DNA of 64,000 nt, from assembly GCA_022414725.1 (NCBI GenBank), contig CM039463.1:73543093-73607092 (forward strand), given 5' to 3'. Each line of letters starts with the position of its first letter. Within the stretch, counting starts at the first letter, position 1. The position numbers and the translations under genes are program-made. The stretch comes from Microglena sp. YARC (lineage: Eukaryota; Chlorophyta; Chlorophyceae; Chlamydomonadales; Chlamydomonadaceae). Of this stretch, positions 30,501 to 49,500 are shown in pieces. The notes beneath the pieces are model-generated. The model was not told where the DNA came from. It worked only from the letters and a program-made list of their open reading frames with translations, and made no database searches.

Positions 30501-31500
30501 NNNNNNNNNNNNNNNNNNNNNNNNNNNNNNNNNNNNNNNNNNNNNNNNNNNNNNNNNNNNNNNNNNNNNNNNNNNNNNNNNNNNNNNNNNNNNNNNNNNN
30601 NNNNNNNNNNNNNNNNNNNNNNNNNNNNNNNNNNNNNNNNNNNNNNNNNNNNNNNNNNNNNNNNNNNNNNNNNNNNNNNNNNNNNNNNNNNNNNNNNNNN
30701 NNNNNNNNNNNNNNNNNNNNNNNNNNNNNNNNNNNNNNNNNNNNNNNNNNNNNNNNNNNNNNNNNNNNNNNNNNNNNNNNNNNNNNNNNNNNNNNNNNNN
30801 NNNNNNNNNNNNNNNNNNNNNNNNNNNNNNNNNNNNNNNNNNNNNNNNNNNNNNNNNNNNNNNNNNNNNNNNNNNNNNNNNNNNNNNNNNNNNNNNNNNN
30901 NNNNNNNNNNNNNNNNNNNNNNNNNNNNNNNNNNNNNNNNNNNNNNNNNNNNNNNNNNNNNNNNNNNNNNNNNNNNNNNNNNNNNNNNNNNNNNNNNNNN
31001 NNNNNNNNNNNNNNNNNNNNNNNNNNNNNNNNNNNNNNNNNNNNNNNNNNNNNNNNNNNNNNNNNNNNNNNNNNNNNNNNNNNNNNNNNNNNNNNNNNNN
31101 NNNNNNNNNNNNNNNNNNNNNNNNNNNNNNNNNNNNNNNNNNNNNNNNNNNNNNNNNNNNNNNNNNNNNNNNNNNNNNNNNNNNNNNNNNNNNNNNNNNN
31201 NNNNNNNNNNNNNNNNNNNNNNNNNNNNNNNNNNNNNNNNNNNNNNNNNNNNNNNNNNNNNNNNNNNNNNNNNNNNNNNNNNNNNNNNNNNNNNNNNNNN
31301 NNNNNNNNNNNNNNNNNNNNNNNNNNNNNNNNNNNNNNNNNNNNNNNNNNNNNNNNNNNNNNNNNNNNNNNNNNNNNNNNNNNNNNNNNNNNNNNNNNNN
31401 NNNNNNNNNNNNNNNNNNNNNNNNNNNNNNNNNNNNNNNNNNNNNNNNNNNNNNNNNNNNNNNNNNNNNNNNNNNNNNNNNNNNNNNNNNNNNNNNNNNN
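30501..31500. other. Assembly gap, 1000 N
   Basis: Exactly 1000 N, a round number typical of a gap of unknown size between scaffolded contigs. ORFs drawn across it are meaningless. Confidence 1.
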
Positions 31501-34500
31501 TACTATACTAACATACATACATATCATACCCGCCCAGATGTAGATGTCAACATACTAACATATCATACATACATACTACCGCCAGTGTAGATTGTACAAA
31601 CTAAACATACATTATACATACCGCCCAGGTGTAGATGTACATACTAACATGCATACAACATACCGCCCAGAAGTAAGATGTACAGGTACTAACATGCATA
31701 CATACATACCGGCCCATGTGTAGATGTAACAATACTAACAAACATACATACATACATACCGCCCAGATGTAGATGTAATACTAAACACTACATACATACA
31801 TACCGCCCGATGTAGGTGGCACATACTAACATACATACATACATACCGCCCATAGATGTAAATGTACAGACTAACATATCATACATACATACGCGCAGAT
31901 GTAGATGTACATACTAACATACATACATACGCGCCCAGGATGTAGAATGTCATAACTTACATCCATACATAACATAACACCGCCAGGTGTAGAGTACATA
32001 CTAACATGCATACATACATACCGCCCAGAATGTAGATGTACATACTAAAATGCATACATACTTCCGCCGCAGATGTAGATGTACATACTAACATACATAC
32101 ATACATACCGCCCAGATGTAAGATGTAGCAACTAACATACATAGCAGTACAGACCGCCCAGATGTAGATGTACATACTAAGCAGATACATACATACATTG
32201 CCTCCCAGGATGTAGATGTACATAGCTAACATACATACTACATACGCCCAGATGTACATGTACATACTACATACATACTTTACTATATCAGTACCGCCCA
32301 GATGTAGATGTACGATACTAACGATAGCATACATACCGCCCAGATGTAGATGTACATACTAACATACATACATGACCGCCCAGATGTAGTGTACACTACT
32401 AACATTCAACATTACATACGCCCAGATGTAGATGTACATATAACATACAATACATACCGCCCAAGATGTAGATGTACATACTAACACTTACATACATACA
32501 TACAAACCCAGATGTAGAGACATACTAACATACCATACATAACATACATACATACCGCCCAGAGTGTAGAATGTTTACATACTAACATATACATACAGTA
32601 AATACATTACGCCCAGATGTAGATGTACACACTAACATACATACTAACATACATACATAAAACATACCGCCCAGATGTAGACTGTACATACTAACAATAC
32701 AATACATACAGTACATACATACCGCCAGATGTAGATGTACACTACTAACATACATACATACATACATACCGCCCAGATGTAGATGTACATACTAACATAC
32801 ATATCATACATACTGCCCAGATGTAGATGTACATACTAAATGCATACATACATACATACATACGGCGCGCCAGATGTAGATGTACATACTAACTTAGTAC
32901 TATACATACATACGCCCAGATGTAGATGTAGCATACTATGCATACATTAACATACTGCCCAGATGTTTAGATGTACATATAACATGCATACATACATACC
33001 GCCCAGATGTAGATGTACATACTAACATACATACAAACATACCTGCCCAGAATGTAGATGTTACATACTAACATACTACAAATTACTGACCCAGATGTAG
33101 AATGTAATATTGCATACAATACATACCGCCCAGAGATGTAGATACATACTAACATACATACATACATACCGCCCAAGATGTAGATGTACATACTAACTAT
33201 ATACATACATCTTAACAACGCCAGATGCTAGATGTAGCATACTAACAACATACATACATACGCCCAGATGTAGATACATACTAACATTACATTAAGATGT
33301 AGATGTACATACTAACATAACATACATAACATACCGCCCAGATGTAGATACATACTAACATACATAATACATACCGCCCCCAGATGTAATGTACCGCCCA
33401 GATTGTAGAGTACATACTAACACATACATACATACATACATATACATACATACAATACCCAGATGTAGATGTACATACTACACATACAACTACCGCCCAG
33501 ATGTAGATGTACATCCTTAACATACATACATACTTTTATACCGCCCAGATTGTAATGTAACAACTAACATGCATACATTACCGCCCAGATAGTACTTACA
33601 TACACATACCGCCCAGATGTAGAACATACATACATACCGCCCAGATGTAGATGTACATACTATACGATACATACATACATAGATACATACTAACACAACA
33701 TACCGCCCAGATGTAACATGTAGCCATACATACCTAGATTGCATACATACATACCGACCCCAGATGTAGATGTACTACATACATACATAGTACATACATA
33801 GCATACATACCGCCCAGATGTAGATGTACATACTAACATACATACATACATACCGCCCAGATGTAGATGTACATACTAACAATACATACATACATACCGC
33901 CCAGATGTAGATGTACATACTAACATGCATACATACATACCGCCCAGATGTAGATGTACATACTAACATACATACATACATACCGCCCAGATGTAGATGT
34001 ACATACTAACATACTACATACATACCGCCCAGATGTAGATGTACATACTAACATACCAGTACATACATACATACCGCCCAGATGTAGATGTACATACTAA
34101 CATACATACATACATACCGCCCAGATGTAGATGTACATACTAACATACATACATACCGCCCAGATGTAGATGTACATACTAACATACATACATACATACC
34201 GCCCAGATGTAGATGTACATACATACTACATACATACATACATACATACCGCCCAGATGTAGATGTACAAACTAACATACATACATACATACCGCCCAGA
34301 TGTAGATGTAACATACTTAACATACATACATACATACCGCCCAGATGTAGATGTACATACTAACATGCATACATACATACCGCCCAGATGTAGATGTACA
34401 TACTAACATACATACATACATACCGCCCAGATGTAGATGTACATACTAACCATACATACATACATACCGCCCAGATGTAGATGTACATACTAACATACAT

Positions 34501-37500
34501 ACATACATACCGCCCAGATGTAGATGTACATACTAACATACATACATACATACATACCGCCCAGATGTAGATGTACATACTAACATACATACATACATAC
34601 CGCCCAGATGTAGATGATGGACATACATATACATACATACATACATACCGCCCAGATGTAGATGACATACATACATAACATTACATACATACATACCGCC
34701 CAGATGTAGATGAACATACTAACATACCGCCCCAGATGTAGACATACATACATACCGCCCAGATGTAGATGTACAAACTAACATACATACATACATACCG
34801 CCCAGATGTAGATGTACATACTAACATACATACATACATACCGCCCAGATGTAGATGTACATACTATTACATACATACATTACATACATACATACGCCCA
34901 GATGTAGATGTACATACCGCCCAGATGTAACATACATACATACATACATACCGCCAGATGTAGATGTACATACTAACATACATACATACATACCGCCCAG
35001 ATGTAGATGTACATACTAACATACATACATACATACATACCGCCCAGATGTAGATGTACATACTACATACATACATACATACCGCCCAGATGTAGATGTA
35101 CATACTAACATACATACATACATACCGCCCAGATGTAGATGTACATACTAACATACATACATACATACCGCCCAGATGTAGATGTACATACTAACATACA
35201 TACATACATACCGCCCAGATGTAGATGTACATACTAACATACATACATACATACCGCCCAGATGTAGATGTACATACTAACATACATACATACATACCGC
35301 CCAGATGTAGATGTACATACTAACATACATACATACATACCGCCCAGATGTAGATGTACATACTAACATACATACATACATACCGCCCAGATGTAGATGT
35401 ACATACTAACATACATACATACATACCGCCCAGATGTAGATGTACATACTAACATACATACATACATACATACCGCCCAGATGTAGATGTACATACTAAC
35501 ATACATACATACATACATACCGCCCAGATGTAGATGTACATACTAACATACATACATACATACATACCGCCCAGATGTAGATGTACATACTAACATACAT
35601 ACATACATACATACCGCCCAGATGTAGATGTACATACTAACATACATACATACATACCGCCCAGATGTAGATGTACATACTAACATACATACATACATAC
35701 CGCCCAGATGTAGATGTACATACTAACATACATACATACATACCGCCCAGATGTAGATGTACATACTAACATACATAACATACATACCGCCCAGATGTAG
35801 ATGTACATACTAACATACATACATACATACCGCCCAGATGTAGATGTACATACTAACATACATACATACATACCGCCCAGATGTAGATGTACATACTAAC
35901 ATACATACATACATACCGCCCAGATGTAGATGTACATACTAACATACATACATACATACCGCCCAGATGTAGATGTACATACTAACATACATACATACAT
36001 ACCGCCCAGATGTAGATGTACATACTAAACATACATACATACATACCGCCCAGATGTAGATGTACATACTAACATACATACATACATACCGCCCAGATGT
36101 AGATGTACATACTAACATACATACATACATACCGCCCAGATGTAGATGTACATACTAACATACATACATACATACCGCCCAGATGTAGATGTACATACTA
36201 ACATACATACATACATACCGCCCAGATGTAGATGTACATACTAACATACATACATACATACCGCCCAGATGTAGATGTACATACTAACATACATACATAC
36301 ATACCGCCCAGATGTAGATGTACATACATATACATACATACATACATACCGCCCAGATGTAGATGTACATACTAACATACATACATACATACCGCCCAGA
36401 TGTAGATGTACATACTAACATACATACATACATACCGCCCAGATGTAGATGTACATACTAACATACATACATACATACATACCGCCCAGATGTAGATGTA
36501 CATACTAACATACATACATACATACCGCCCAGATGTAGATGTACATACTACATACATACATACATACCGCCCAGATGTAGATGTACATACTAACATACAT
36601 ACATACATACCGCCCAGATGTAGATGTACATACTAACATACATACATACATACATACCGCCCAGATGTAGATGTACATACTAACATACATACATACATAC
36701 CGCCCAGATGTAGATGTACATACTAACATACATACATACATACCGCCCAGATGTAGATGTACATACTAACATACATACATACATACCGCCCAGATGTAGA
36801 TGTACATACTAACATACATACATACATACATACCGCCCAGATGTAGATGTACATACTAACATACATACATACATACATACCGCCCAGATGTAGATGTACA
36901 TACTAACATACATACATACATACCGCCCAGATGTAGATGTACATACTAACATACATACATACATACCGCCCAGATGTAGATGTACATACTAACATACATA
37001 CATACATACCGCCCAGATGTAGATGTACATACTAACATACATACATACATACCGCCCAGATGTAGATGTACATACTAACATACATACATACATACATACC
37101 GCCCAGATGTAGATGTACATACTAACATACATACATACATACCGCCCAGATGTAGATGTACATACTAACATACATACATACATACCGCCCAGATGTAGAT
37201 GTACATACTAACATACATACATACATACCGCCCAGATGTAGATGTACATACTAACATACATACATACATACATACCGCCCAGATGTAGATGTACATACTA
37301 ACATACATACATACATACCGCCCAGATGTAGATGTACATACTAACATACATACATACATACCGCCCAGATGTAGATGTACATACTAACATACATACATAC
37401 ATACCGCCCAGATGTAGATGTACATACTAACATACATACATACATACCGCCCAGATGTAGATGTACATACTAACATACATACATACATACCGCCCAGATG

Positions 37501-40500
37501 TAGATGTACATACTAACATACATACATACATACCGCCCAGATGTAGATGTACATACTAACATACATACATACATACATACCGCCCAGATGTAGATGTACA
37601 TACTAACATACATACATACATACCGCCCAGATGTAGATGTACATACTAACATACATACATACATACCGCCCAGATGTAGATGTACATACTAACATACATA
37701 CATACATACCGCCCAGATGTAGATGTACATACTAACATACATACATACATACATACCGCCCAGATGTAGATGTACATACTAATACATACATACATACATA
37801 CCGCCCAGATGTAGATGTACATACTAACATACATACATACATACCGCCCAGATGTAGATGTACATACTAACATACATACATACATACCGCCCAGATGTAG
37901 ATGTACATACTAACATACATACATACATACATACCGCCCAGATGTAGATGTACATACTAACATACATACATACATACCGCCCAGATGTAGATGTACATAC
38001 TACATACATACATACATACATACCGCCCAGATGTAGATGTACATACTAACATACATACATACATACCGCCCAGATGTAGATGTACATACTAACATACATA
38101 CATACATACCGCCCAGATGTAGATGTACATACTAACATACATACATACATACCGCCCAGATGTAGATGTACATACTAACATACATACATACATACCGCCC
38201 AGATGTAGATGTACATACTAACATACATACATACATACCGCCCAGATGTAGATGTACATACTAACATACATACATACATACCGCCCAGATGTAGATGTAC
38301 ATACTAACATACATACATACATACCGCCCAGATGTAGATGTACATACTAACATACATACATACATACCGCCCAGATGTAGATGTACATACTAACATACAT
38401 ACATACATACCGCCCAGATGTAGATGTACATACTAACATACATACATACATACCGCCCAGATGTAGATGTACATACTAACATACATACATACATACCGCC
38501 CAGATGTAGATGTACATACTAACATACATACATACATACCGCCCAGATGTAGATGTACATACTAACATACATACATACATACCGCCCAGATGTAGATGTA
38601 CATACTAACATACATACATACATACCGCCCAGATGTAGATGTACATACTAACATACATACATACATACCGCCCAGATGTAGATGTACATACTAACATACA
38701 TACATACATACCGCCCAGATGTAGATGTACATACTAACATACATACATACATACCGCCCAGATGTAGATGTACATACTAACATACATACATACATACCGC
38801 CCAGATGTAGATGTACATACTAACATACATACATACATACCGCCCAGATGTAGATGTACATACTAACATACATACATACATACCGCCCAGATGTAGATGT
38901 ACATACTAACATACATACATACATACCGCCCAGATGTAGATGTACATACTAACATACATACATACATACCGCCCAGATGTAGATGTACATACTAACATAC
39001 ATACATACATACCGCCCAGATGTAGATGTACATACTAACATACATACATACATACCGCCCAGATGTAGATGTACATACTAACATACATACATACATACCG
39101 CCCAGATGTAGATGTACATACTAACATACATACATACATACCGCCCAGATGTAGATGTACATACTAACATACATACATACATACCGCCCAGATGTAGATG
39201 TACATACTAACATACATACATACATACATACCGCCCAGATGTAGATGTACATACTAACATACATACATACATACATACATACCGCCCAGATGTAGATGTA
39301 CATACTAACATACATACATACATACCGCCCAGATGTAGATGTACATACTAACATACATACATACATACATACCGCCCAGATGTAGATGTACATACTAACA
39401 TACATACATACATACCGCCCAGATGTAGATGTACATACTAACATACATACATACATACCGCCCAGATGTAGATGTACATACTAACATACATACATACATA
39501 CCGCCCAGATGTAGATGTACATACTAACATACATACATACATACCGCCCAGATGTAGATGTACATACTAACATACATACATACATACCGCCCAGATGTAG
39601 ATGTACATACTAACATACATACATACATACCGCCCAGATGTAGATGTACATACTAACATACATACATACATACCGCCCAGATGTAGATGTACATACTAAC
39701 ATACATACATACATACCGCCCAGATGTAGATGTACATACTAACATACATACATACATACCGCCCAGATGTAGATGTACATACTAACATACATACATACAT
39801 ACCGCCCAGATGTAGATGTACATACTAACATACATACATACATACCGCCCAGATGTAGATGTACATACTAACATACATACATACATACCGCCCAGATGTA
39901 GATGTACATACTAACATACATACATACATACATACCGCCCAGATGTAGATGTACATACTAACATACATACATACATACCGCCCAGATGTAGATGTACATA
40001 CTAACATACATACATACATACCGCCCAGATGTAGATGTACATACTAACATACATACATACATACCGCCCAGATGTAGATGTACATACTAACATACATACA
40101 TACATACCGCCCAGATGTAGATGTACATACTAACATACATACATACATACCGCCCAGATGTAGATGTACATACTAACATACATACATACATACCGCCCAG
40201 ATGTAGATGTACATACTAACATACATACATACATACCGCCCAGATGTAGATGTACATACTAACATACATACATACATACCGCCCAGATGTAGATGTACAT
40301 ACTAACATACATACATACATACCGCCCAGATGTAGATGTACATACTAACATACATACATACATACCGCCCAGATGTAGATGTACATACTAACATACATAC
40401 ATACATACCGCCCAGATGTAGATGTACATACTAACATACATACATACATACCGCCCAGATGTAGATGTACATACTAACATACATACATACATACCGCCCA

Positions 40501-43500
40501 GATGTAGATGTACATACTAACATACATACATACATACATACCGCCCAGATGTAGATGTACATACTAACATACATACATACATACCGCCCAGATGTAGATG
40601 TACATACTAACATACATACATACATACCGCCCAGATGTAGATGTACATACTAACATACATACATACATACCGCCCAGATGTAGATGTACATACTAACATA
40701 CATACATACATACCGCCCAGATGTAGATGTACATACTAACATACATACATACATACATACCGCCCAGATGTAGATGTACATACTAACATACATACATACA
40801 TACCGCCCAGATGTAGATGTACATACTAACATACATACATACATACATACCGCCCAGATGTAGATGTACATACTAACATACATACATACATACCGCCCAG
40901 ATGTAGATGTACATACTAACATACATACATACATACCGCCCAGATGTAGATGTACATACTAACATACATACATACATACCGCCCAGATGTAGATGTACAT
41001 ACTAACATACATACATACATACCGCCCAGATGTAGATGTACATACTAACATACATACATACATACCGCCCAGATGTAGATGTACATACTAACATACATAC
41101 ATACATACCGCCCAGATGTAGATGTACATACTAACATACATACATACATACATACCGCCCAGATGTAGATGTACATACTAACATACATACATACATACCG
41201 CCCAGATGTAGATGTACATACTAACATACATACATACATACCGCCCAGATGTAGATGTACATACTAACATACATACATACATACCGCCCAGATGTAGATG
41301 TACATACTAACATACATACATACATACATACCGCCCAGATGTAGATGTACATACTAACATACATACATACATACCGCCCAGATGTAGATGTACATACTAA
41401 CATACATACATACATACCGCCCAGATGTAGATGTACATACTAACATACATACATACATACCGCCCAGATGTAGATGTACATACTAACATACATACATACA
41501 TACCGCCCAGATGTAGATGTACATACTAACATACATACATACATACCGCCCAGATGTAGATGTACATACATACTAACATACATACATACATACCGCCCAG
41601 ATGTAGATGTACATACTAACATACATACATACATACCGCCCAGATGTAGATGTACATACTAACATACATACATACATACATACCGCCCAGATGTAGATGT
41701 ACATACTAACATACATACATACATACCGCCCAGATGTAGATGTACATACTAACATACATACATACATACCGCCCAGATGTAGATGTACATACTAACATAC
41801 ATACATACATACCGCCCAGATGTAGATGTACATACTAACATACATACATACATACCGCCCAGATGTAGATGTACATACTAACATACATACATACATACCG
41901 CCCAGATGTAGATGTACACTAACATACATACATACATACCGCCCAGATGTAGATGTACATACTAACATACATACATACATACCGCCCAGATGTAGATGTA
42001 CATACTAACATACATACATACATACATACCGCCCAGATGTAGATGTACATACTAACATACATACATACATACCGCCCAGATGTAGATGTACATACTAACA
42101 TACATACATACATACCGCCCAGATGTAGATGTACATACTAACATACATACATACATACCGCCCAGATGTAGATGTACATACTAACATACATACATACATA
42201 CCGCCCAGATGTAGATGTACATACTAACATACATACATACATACCGCCCAGATGTAGATGTACATACTAACATACATACATACATACCGCCCAGATGTAG
42301 ATGTACATACTAACATACATACATACATACCGCCCAGATGTAGATGTACATACTAACATACATACATACATACCGCCCAGATGTAGATGTACATACTAAC
42401 ATACATACATACATACCGCCCAGATGTAGATGTACATACTAACATACATACATACATACCGCCCAGATGTAGATGTACATACTAACATACATACATACAT
42501 ACCGCCCAGATGTAGATGTACATACTAACATACATACATACATACATACCGCCCAGATGTAGATGTACATACTAACATACATACATACATACCGCCCAGA
42601 TGTAGATGTACATACTAACATACATACATACATACCGCCCAGATGTAGATGTACATACTAACATACATACATACATACCGCCCAGATGTAGATGTACATA
42701 CTAACATACATACATACATACATACCGCCCAGATGTAGATGTACATACTAACATACATACATACATACCGCCCAGATGTAGATGTACATACTAACATACA
42801 TACATACATACCGCCCAGATGTAGATGTACATACTAACATACATACATACATACCGCCCAGATGTAGATGTACATACTAACATACATACATACATACCGC
42901 CCAGATGTAGATGTACATACTAACATACATACATACATACCGCCCAGATGTAGATGTACATACTAACATACATACATACATACATACCGCCCAGATGTAG
43001 ATGTACATACTAACATACATACATACATACCGCCCAGATGTAGATGTACATACTAACATACATACATACATACCGCCCAGATGTAGATGTACATACTAAC
43101 ATACATACATACATACCGCCCAGATGTAGATGTACATACTAACATACATACATACATACCGCCCAGATGTAGATGTACATACTAACATACATACATACAT
43201 ACCGCCCAGATGTAGATGTACATACTAACATACATACATACATACCGCCCAGATGTAGATGTACATACTAACATACATACATACATACCGCCCAGATGTA
43301 GATGTACATACTAACATACATACATACATACCGCCCAGATGTAGATGTACATACTAACATACATACATACATACCGCCCAGATGTAGATGTACATACTAA
43401 CATACATACATACATACCGCCCAGATGTAGATGTACATACTAACATACATACATACATACCGCCCAGATGTAGATGTACATACTAACATACATACATACA

Positions 43501-46500
43501 TACCGCCCAGATGTAGATGTACATACTAACATACATACATACATACCGCCCAGATGTAGATGTACATACTAACATACATACATACATACATACCGCCCAG
43601 ATGTAGATGTACATACTAACATACATACATACATACCGCCCAGATGTAGATGTACATACTAACATACATACATACATACCGCCCAGATGTAGATGTACAT
43701 ACTAACATACATACATACATACCGCCCAGATGTAGATGTACATACTAACATACATACATACATACCGCCCAGATGTAGATGTACATACTAACATACATAC
43801 ATACATACCGCCCAGATGTAGATGTACATACTAACATACATACATACATACCGCCCAGATGTAGATGTACATACTAACATACATACATACATACATACAT
43901 ACCGCCCAGATGTAGATGTACATACTAACATACATACATACCGCCCAGATGTAGATGTACATACTAACATACATACATACATACCGCCCAGATGTAGATG
44001 TACATACTAACATACATACATACATACCGCCCAGATGTAGATGTACATACTAACATACATACATACATACCGCCCAGATGTAGATGTACATACTAACATA
44101 CATACATACATACCGCCCAGATGTAGATGTACATACTAACATACATACATACATACCGCCCAGATGTAGATGTACATACTAACATACATACATACATACC
44201 GCCCAGATGTAGATGTACATACTAACATACATACATACATACATACCGCCCAGATGTAGATGTACATACTAACATACATACATACATACCGCCCAGATGT
44301 AGATGTACATACTAACATACATACATACATACCGCCCAGATGTAGATGTACATACTAACATACATACATACATACCGCCCAGATGTAGATGTACATACTA
44401 ACATACATACATACATACCGCCCAGATGTAGATGTACATACTAACATACATACATACATACCGCCCAGATGTAGATGTACATACTAACATACATACATAC
44501 ATACCGCCCAGATGTAGATGTACATACATACATACATACATACATACATACCGCCCAGATGTAGATGTACATACTAACATACATACATACATACCGCCCA
44601 GATGTAGATGTACATACTAACATACATACATACATACCGCCCAGATGTAGATGTACATACTAACATACATACATACATACATACCGCCCAGATGTAGATG
44701 TACATACTAACATACATACATACATACCGCCCAGATGTAGATGTACATACTAACATACATACATACATACCGCCCAGATGTAGATGTACATACTAACATA
44801 CATACATACATACCGCCCAGATGTAGATGTACATACTAACATACATACATACATACATACCGCCCAGATGTAGATGTACATACTAACATACATACATACA
44901 TACCGCCCAGATGTAGATGTACATACTAACAACATACATACATACATACCGCCCAGATGTAGATGTACATACTAACATACATACATACATACATACATAC
45001 CGCCCAGATGTAGATGTACATACTAACATACATACATACATACCGCCCAGATGTAGATGTACATACTAACATACATACATACATACCGCCCAGATGTAGA
45101 TGTACATACTAACATACATACATACATACCGCCCAGATGTAGATGTACATACTAACATACATACATACATACCGCCCAGATGTAGATGTACATACTAACA
45201 TACATACATACATACCGCCCAGATGTAGATGTACATACTAACATACATACATACATACCGCCCAGATGTAGATGTACATACTAACATACATACATACATA
45301 CCGCCCAGATGTAGATGTACATACTAACATACATACATACATACCGCCCAGATGTAGATGTACATACTAACATACATACATACATACCGCCCAGATGTAG
45401 ATGTACATACTAACATACATACATACATACCGCCCAGATGTAGATGTACATACTAACATACATACATACATACCGCCCAGATGTAGATGTACATACTAAC
45501 ATACATACATACATACCGCCCAGATGTAGATGTACATACTAACATACATACATACATACCGCCCAGATGTAGATGTACATACTAACATACATACATACAT
45601 ACCGCCCAGATGTAGATGTACATACTAACATGCATACATACATACATACCGCCCAGATGTAGATGTACATACTAACATACATACATACATACCGCCCAGA
45701 TGTAGATGTACATACTAACATACATACATACATACCGCCCAGATGTAGATGTACATACTAACATACATACATACATACCGCCCAGATGTAGATGTACATA
45801 CTAACATACATACATACATACCGCCCAGATGTAGATGTACATACTAACATACATACATACATACCGCCCAGATGTAGATGTACATACTAACATACATACA
45901 TACATACCGCCCAGATGTAGATGTACATACTAACATACATACATACATACCGCCCAGATGTAGATGTACATACTAACATACATACATACATACCGCCCAG
46001 ATGTAGATGTACATACTAACATACATACATACATACATACCGCCCAGATGTAGATGTACATACTATACATACATACATACATACCGCCCAGATGTAGATG
46101 TACATACAACATACATACATACATACCGCCCAGATGTAGATGTACATACTAACATACATACATACATACCGCCAGATGTAGATGTACATACTAACATACA
46201 TACATACATACCGCCCAGATGTAGATGTACATACTAACATACATACATACATACCGCCCAGATGTAGATGTACATACTAACATACATACATACATACCGC
46301 CCAGATGTAGATGTACATACTAACAAACATACATACATACATACCGCCCAGATGTAGATGTACATACTAACATACATACATACATACCGCCCAGATGTAG
46401 ATGTACATACTAACATACATACATACATACCGCCCAGATGTAGATGTACATACTAACATACATACATACATACCGCCAGATGTAGATGTACATACTAACT

Positions 46501-49500
46501 AACATACATACATACATACCGCCCAGATGTAGATGTACATACTAACATACATACATACATACCGCCCAGATGTAGATGTACATACTAACATACATACATA
46601 CATACCGCCCAGATGTAGATGAACAACATACATACATACATACATACCGCCCAGATGTAGATGTACATACTAACATACATACATACATACCGCCCAGATG
46701 TAGATGTACATACTAACATACATACATACATACCGCCCAGATGTAGATGTACATACTAACATACATACATACATACCGCCCAGATGTAGATGTACATACT
46801 AACATACATACATACATACCGCCCAGATGTAGATGTACATACTAACATACATACATACATACCGCCCAGATGTAGATGTACATACTAACATACATACATA
46901 CATACCGCCCAGATGTAGATGTACATACTAACATACATACATACATACCGCCCAGATGTAGATGTACATACTAACATACATACATACATACCGCCCAGAT
47001 GTAGATGTACATACTAACATACATACATACATACCGCCCAGATGTAGATGTACATACTAACATACATACATACATACCGCCCAGATGTAGATGTACCACT
47101 AACATACATACATACATACCGCCCAGATGTAGATGTACATACTAACATACATACATACATACCGCCCAGATGTAGATGTACATACTAACATACATACATA
47201 CATACCGCCCAGATGTAGATGTACATACATACTACATACATACATACATACCGCCCAGATGTAGATGTACATACTAACATACATACATACATACCGCCCA
47301 GATGTAGATGTACATACTAACATACATACATACATACCGCCCAGATGTAGATGTACATACTAACATACATACATACATACCGCCCAGATGTAGATGTACA
47401 TACATAACATACATACATACATACATACATACCGCCCAGATGTAGATGTACATACTAACATACATACATACATACATACCGCCCAGATGTAGATGTACAT
47501 ACTAACATACATACATACATACCGCCCAGATGTAGATGTACATACTAACATACATACATACATACCGCCCAGATGTAGATGTACATACTAACATACATAC
47601 ATACATACCGCCCAGATGTAGAATGTACATACTAACATACATACATACATACCGCCCAGATGTAGATGTACATACTAACATACATACATACATACCGCCC
47701 AGATGTAGATGTACATACTAACATACATACATACATACCGCCCAGATGTAGATGTACATACTAACATACATACATACATACCGCCCAGATGTAGATGTAC
47801 ATACTACATACTACATACATACATACATACCGCCCAGATGTAGATGTACATACTACATACATACATACATACATACCGCCCAGATGTAGATGTACATACT
47901 AACATACATACATACATACCGCCCAGATGTAGATGTACATACTAACATACATACATACATACCGCCCAGATGTAGATGTACATACTAACATACATACATA
48001 CATACCGCCCAGATGTAGATGTACATACTAACATACATACATACATACCGCCAGATGTAGATGTACATACTAACATACATACATACATACCGCCCAGATG
48101 TAGATGTACATACTGACATACATACATACATACCGCCCAGATGTAGATGTACATACTATATACATACATACATACCGCCCAGATGTAGATGTACATACTA
48201 ACATACATACATACATACATACGCCCAGATGTAGATGTACATACTAACATACATACATACATACCGCCCAGATGTAGATGTGTACAATACTACATACATA
48301 CATACATACATACCGCCCAGATGTAGATGTACATACTAACATACATACATACATACCGCCAGATGTAGATGTACATACTAACATGCATACAACATACATA
48401 CCGCCCAGATGTAGATGTACATACTAACATACATACATACATACCGCCCAGATGTAGATGTACATACTAACATACATACATACATACCGCCCAGATGTAG
48501 ATGTACATACTAACATACATACATACATACATACCGCCCAGATGTAGATGTACATACTAACATACATACATACATACCGCCCAGATGTAGATGTACATAC
48601 TAACATACATACATACATACGCCCAGATGTAGATGATACATACTAGATGTACATACATACATACATACCGCCCAGATGTAGATGTACATACTAACATACA
48701 TACATACGATGTACAATACTAACATACATACATACTATACCGCCCAGATGTAGATGTACAAACTAACATACATACATACATACCGCCCAGATGTAGATGT
48801 ACATACTAACATACATACATACATACGCCCATACATACATACATACATACGCCCAGATGTAGATGTACATACTAACATACATACATACATACATACCGCC
48901 CAGATGTAGATGTACAACTAACATACATTACATACATACATACCGCCCAGATGTAGATGTACATACTAACATACATACATACATACATACCGCCCAGATT
49001 AGATGTACATACTACATACATACAACATACATACGCCCAGATGTAGATGTACATACTAACATACATACATACATACCGCCCAGATGTAGATGTACATACT
49101 AACATACATACATACATACCGCCCAGATGTAGATGTACATACTAACATACATACATACATACATACCGCCCAGATGTAGATGTACATACTATTACATACC
49201 ATACATACCGCCCAGATGTAGATGTACATACTAACATACTAACATACATACATACATGACCGCCCAGATGTAGATGTACATACAAACATACATACATACA
49301 TACCGCCCAGATTGTAGATGTACATACTAACATACATACATACATACCCCCAGGATGTAGATGTACATACTAACATACATACATACATACCGCCCAGATG
49401 TAGATGTACATACTAACACATACATACATACGCCCAGATGTAGATGTACATAAACATACATACATACATACATACCGCCCAGATAATTACTAACATACAT

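Noticed and set aside
30424..31590. ORFs of 346-388 codons across the gap
   Set aside because: They consist almost wholly of N; the frame is undefined.
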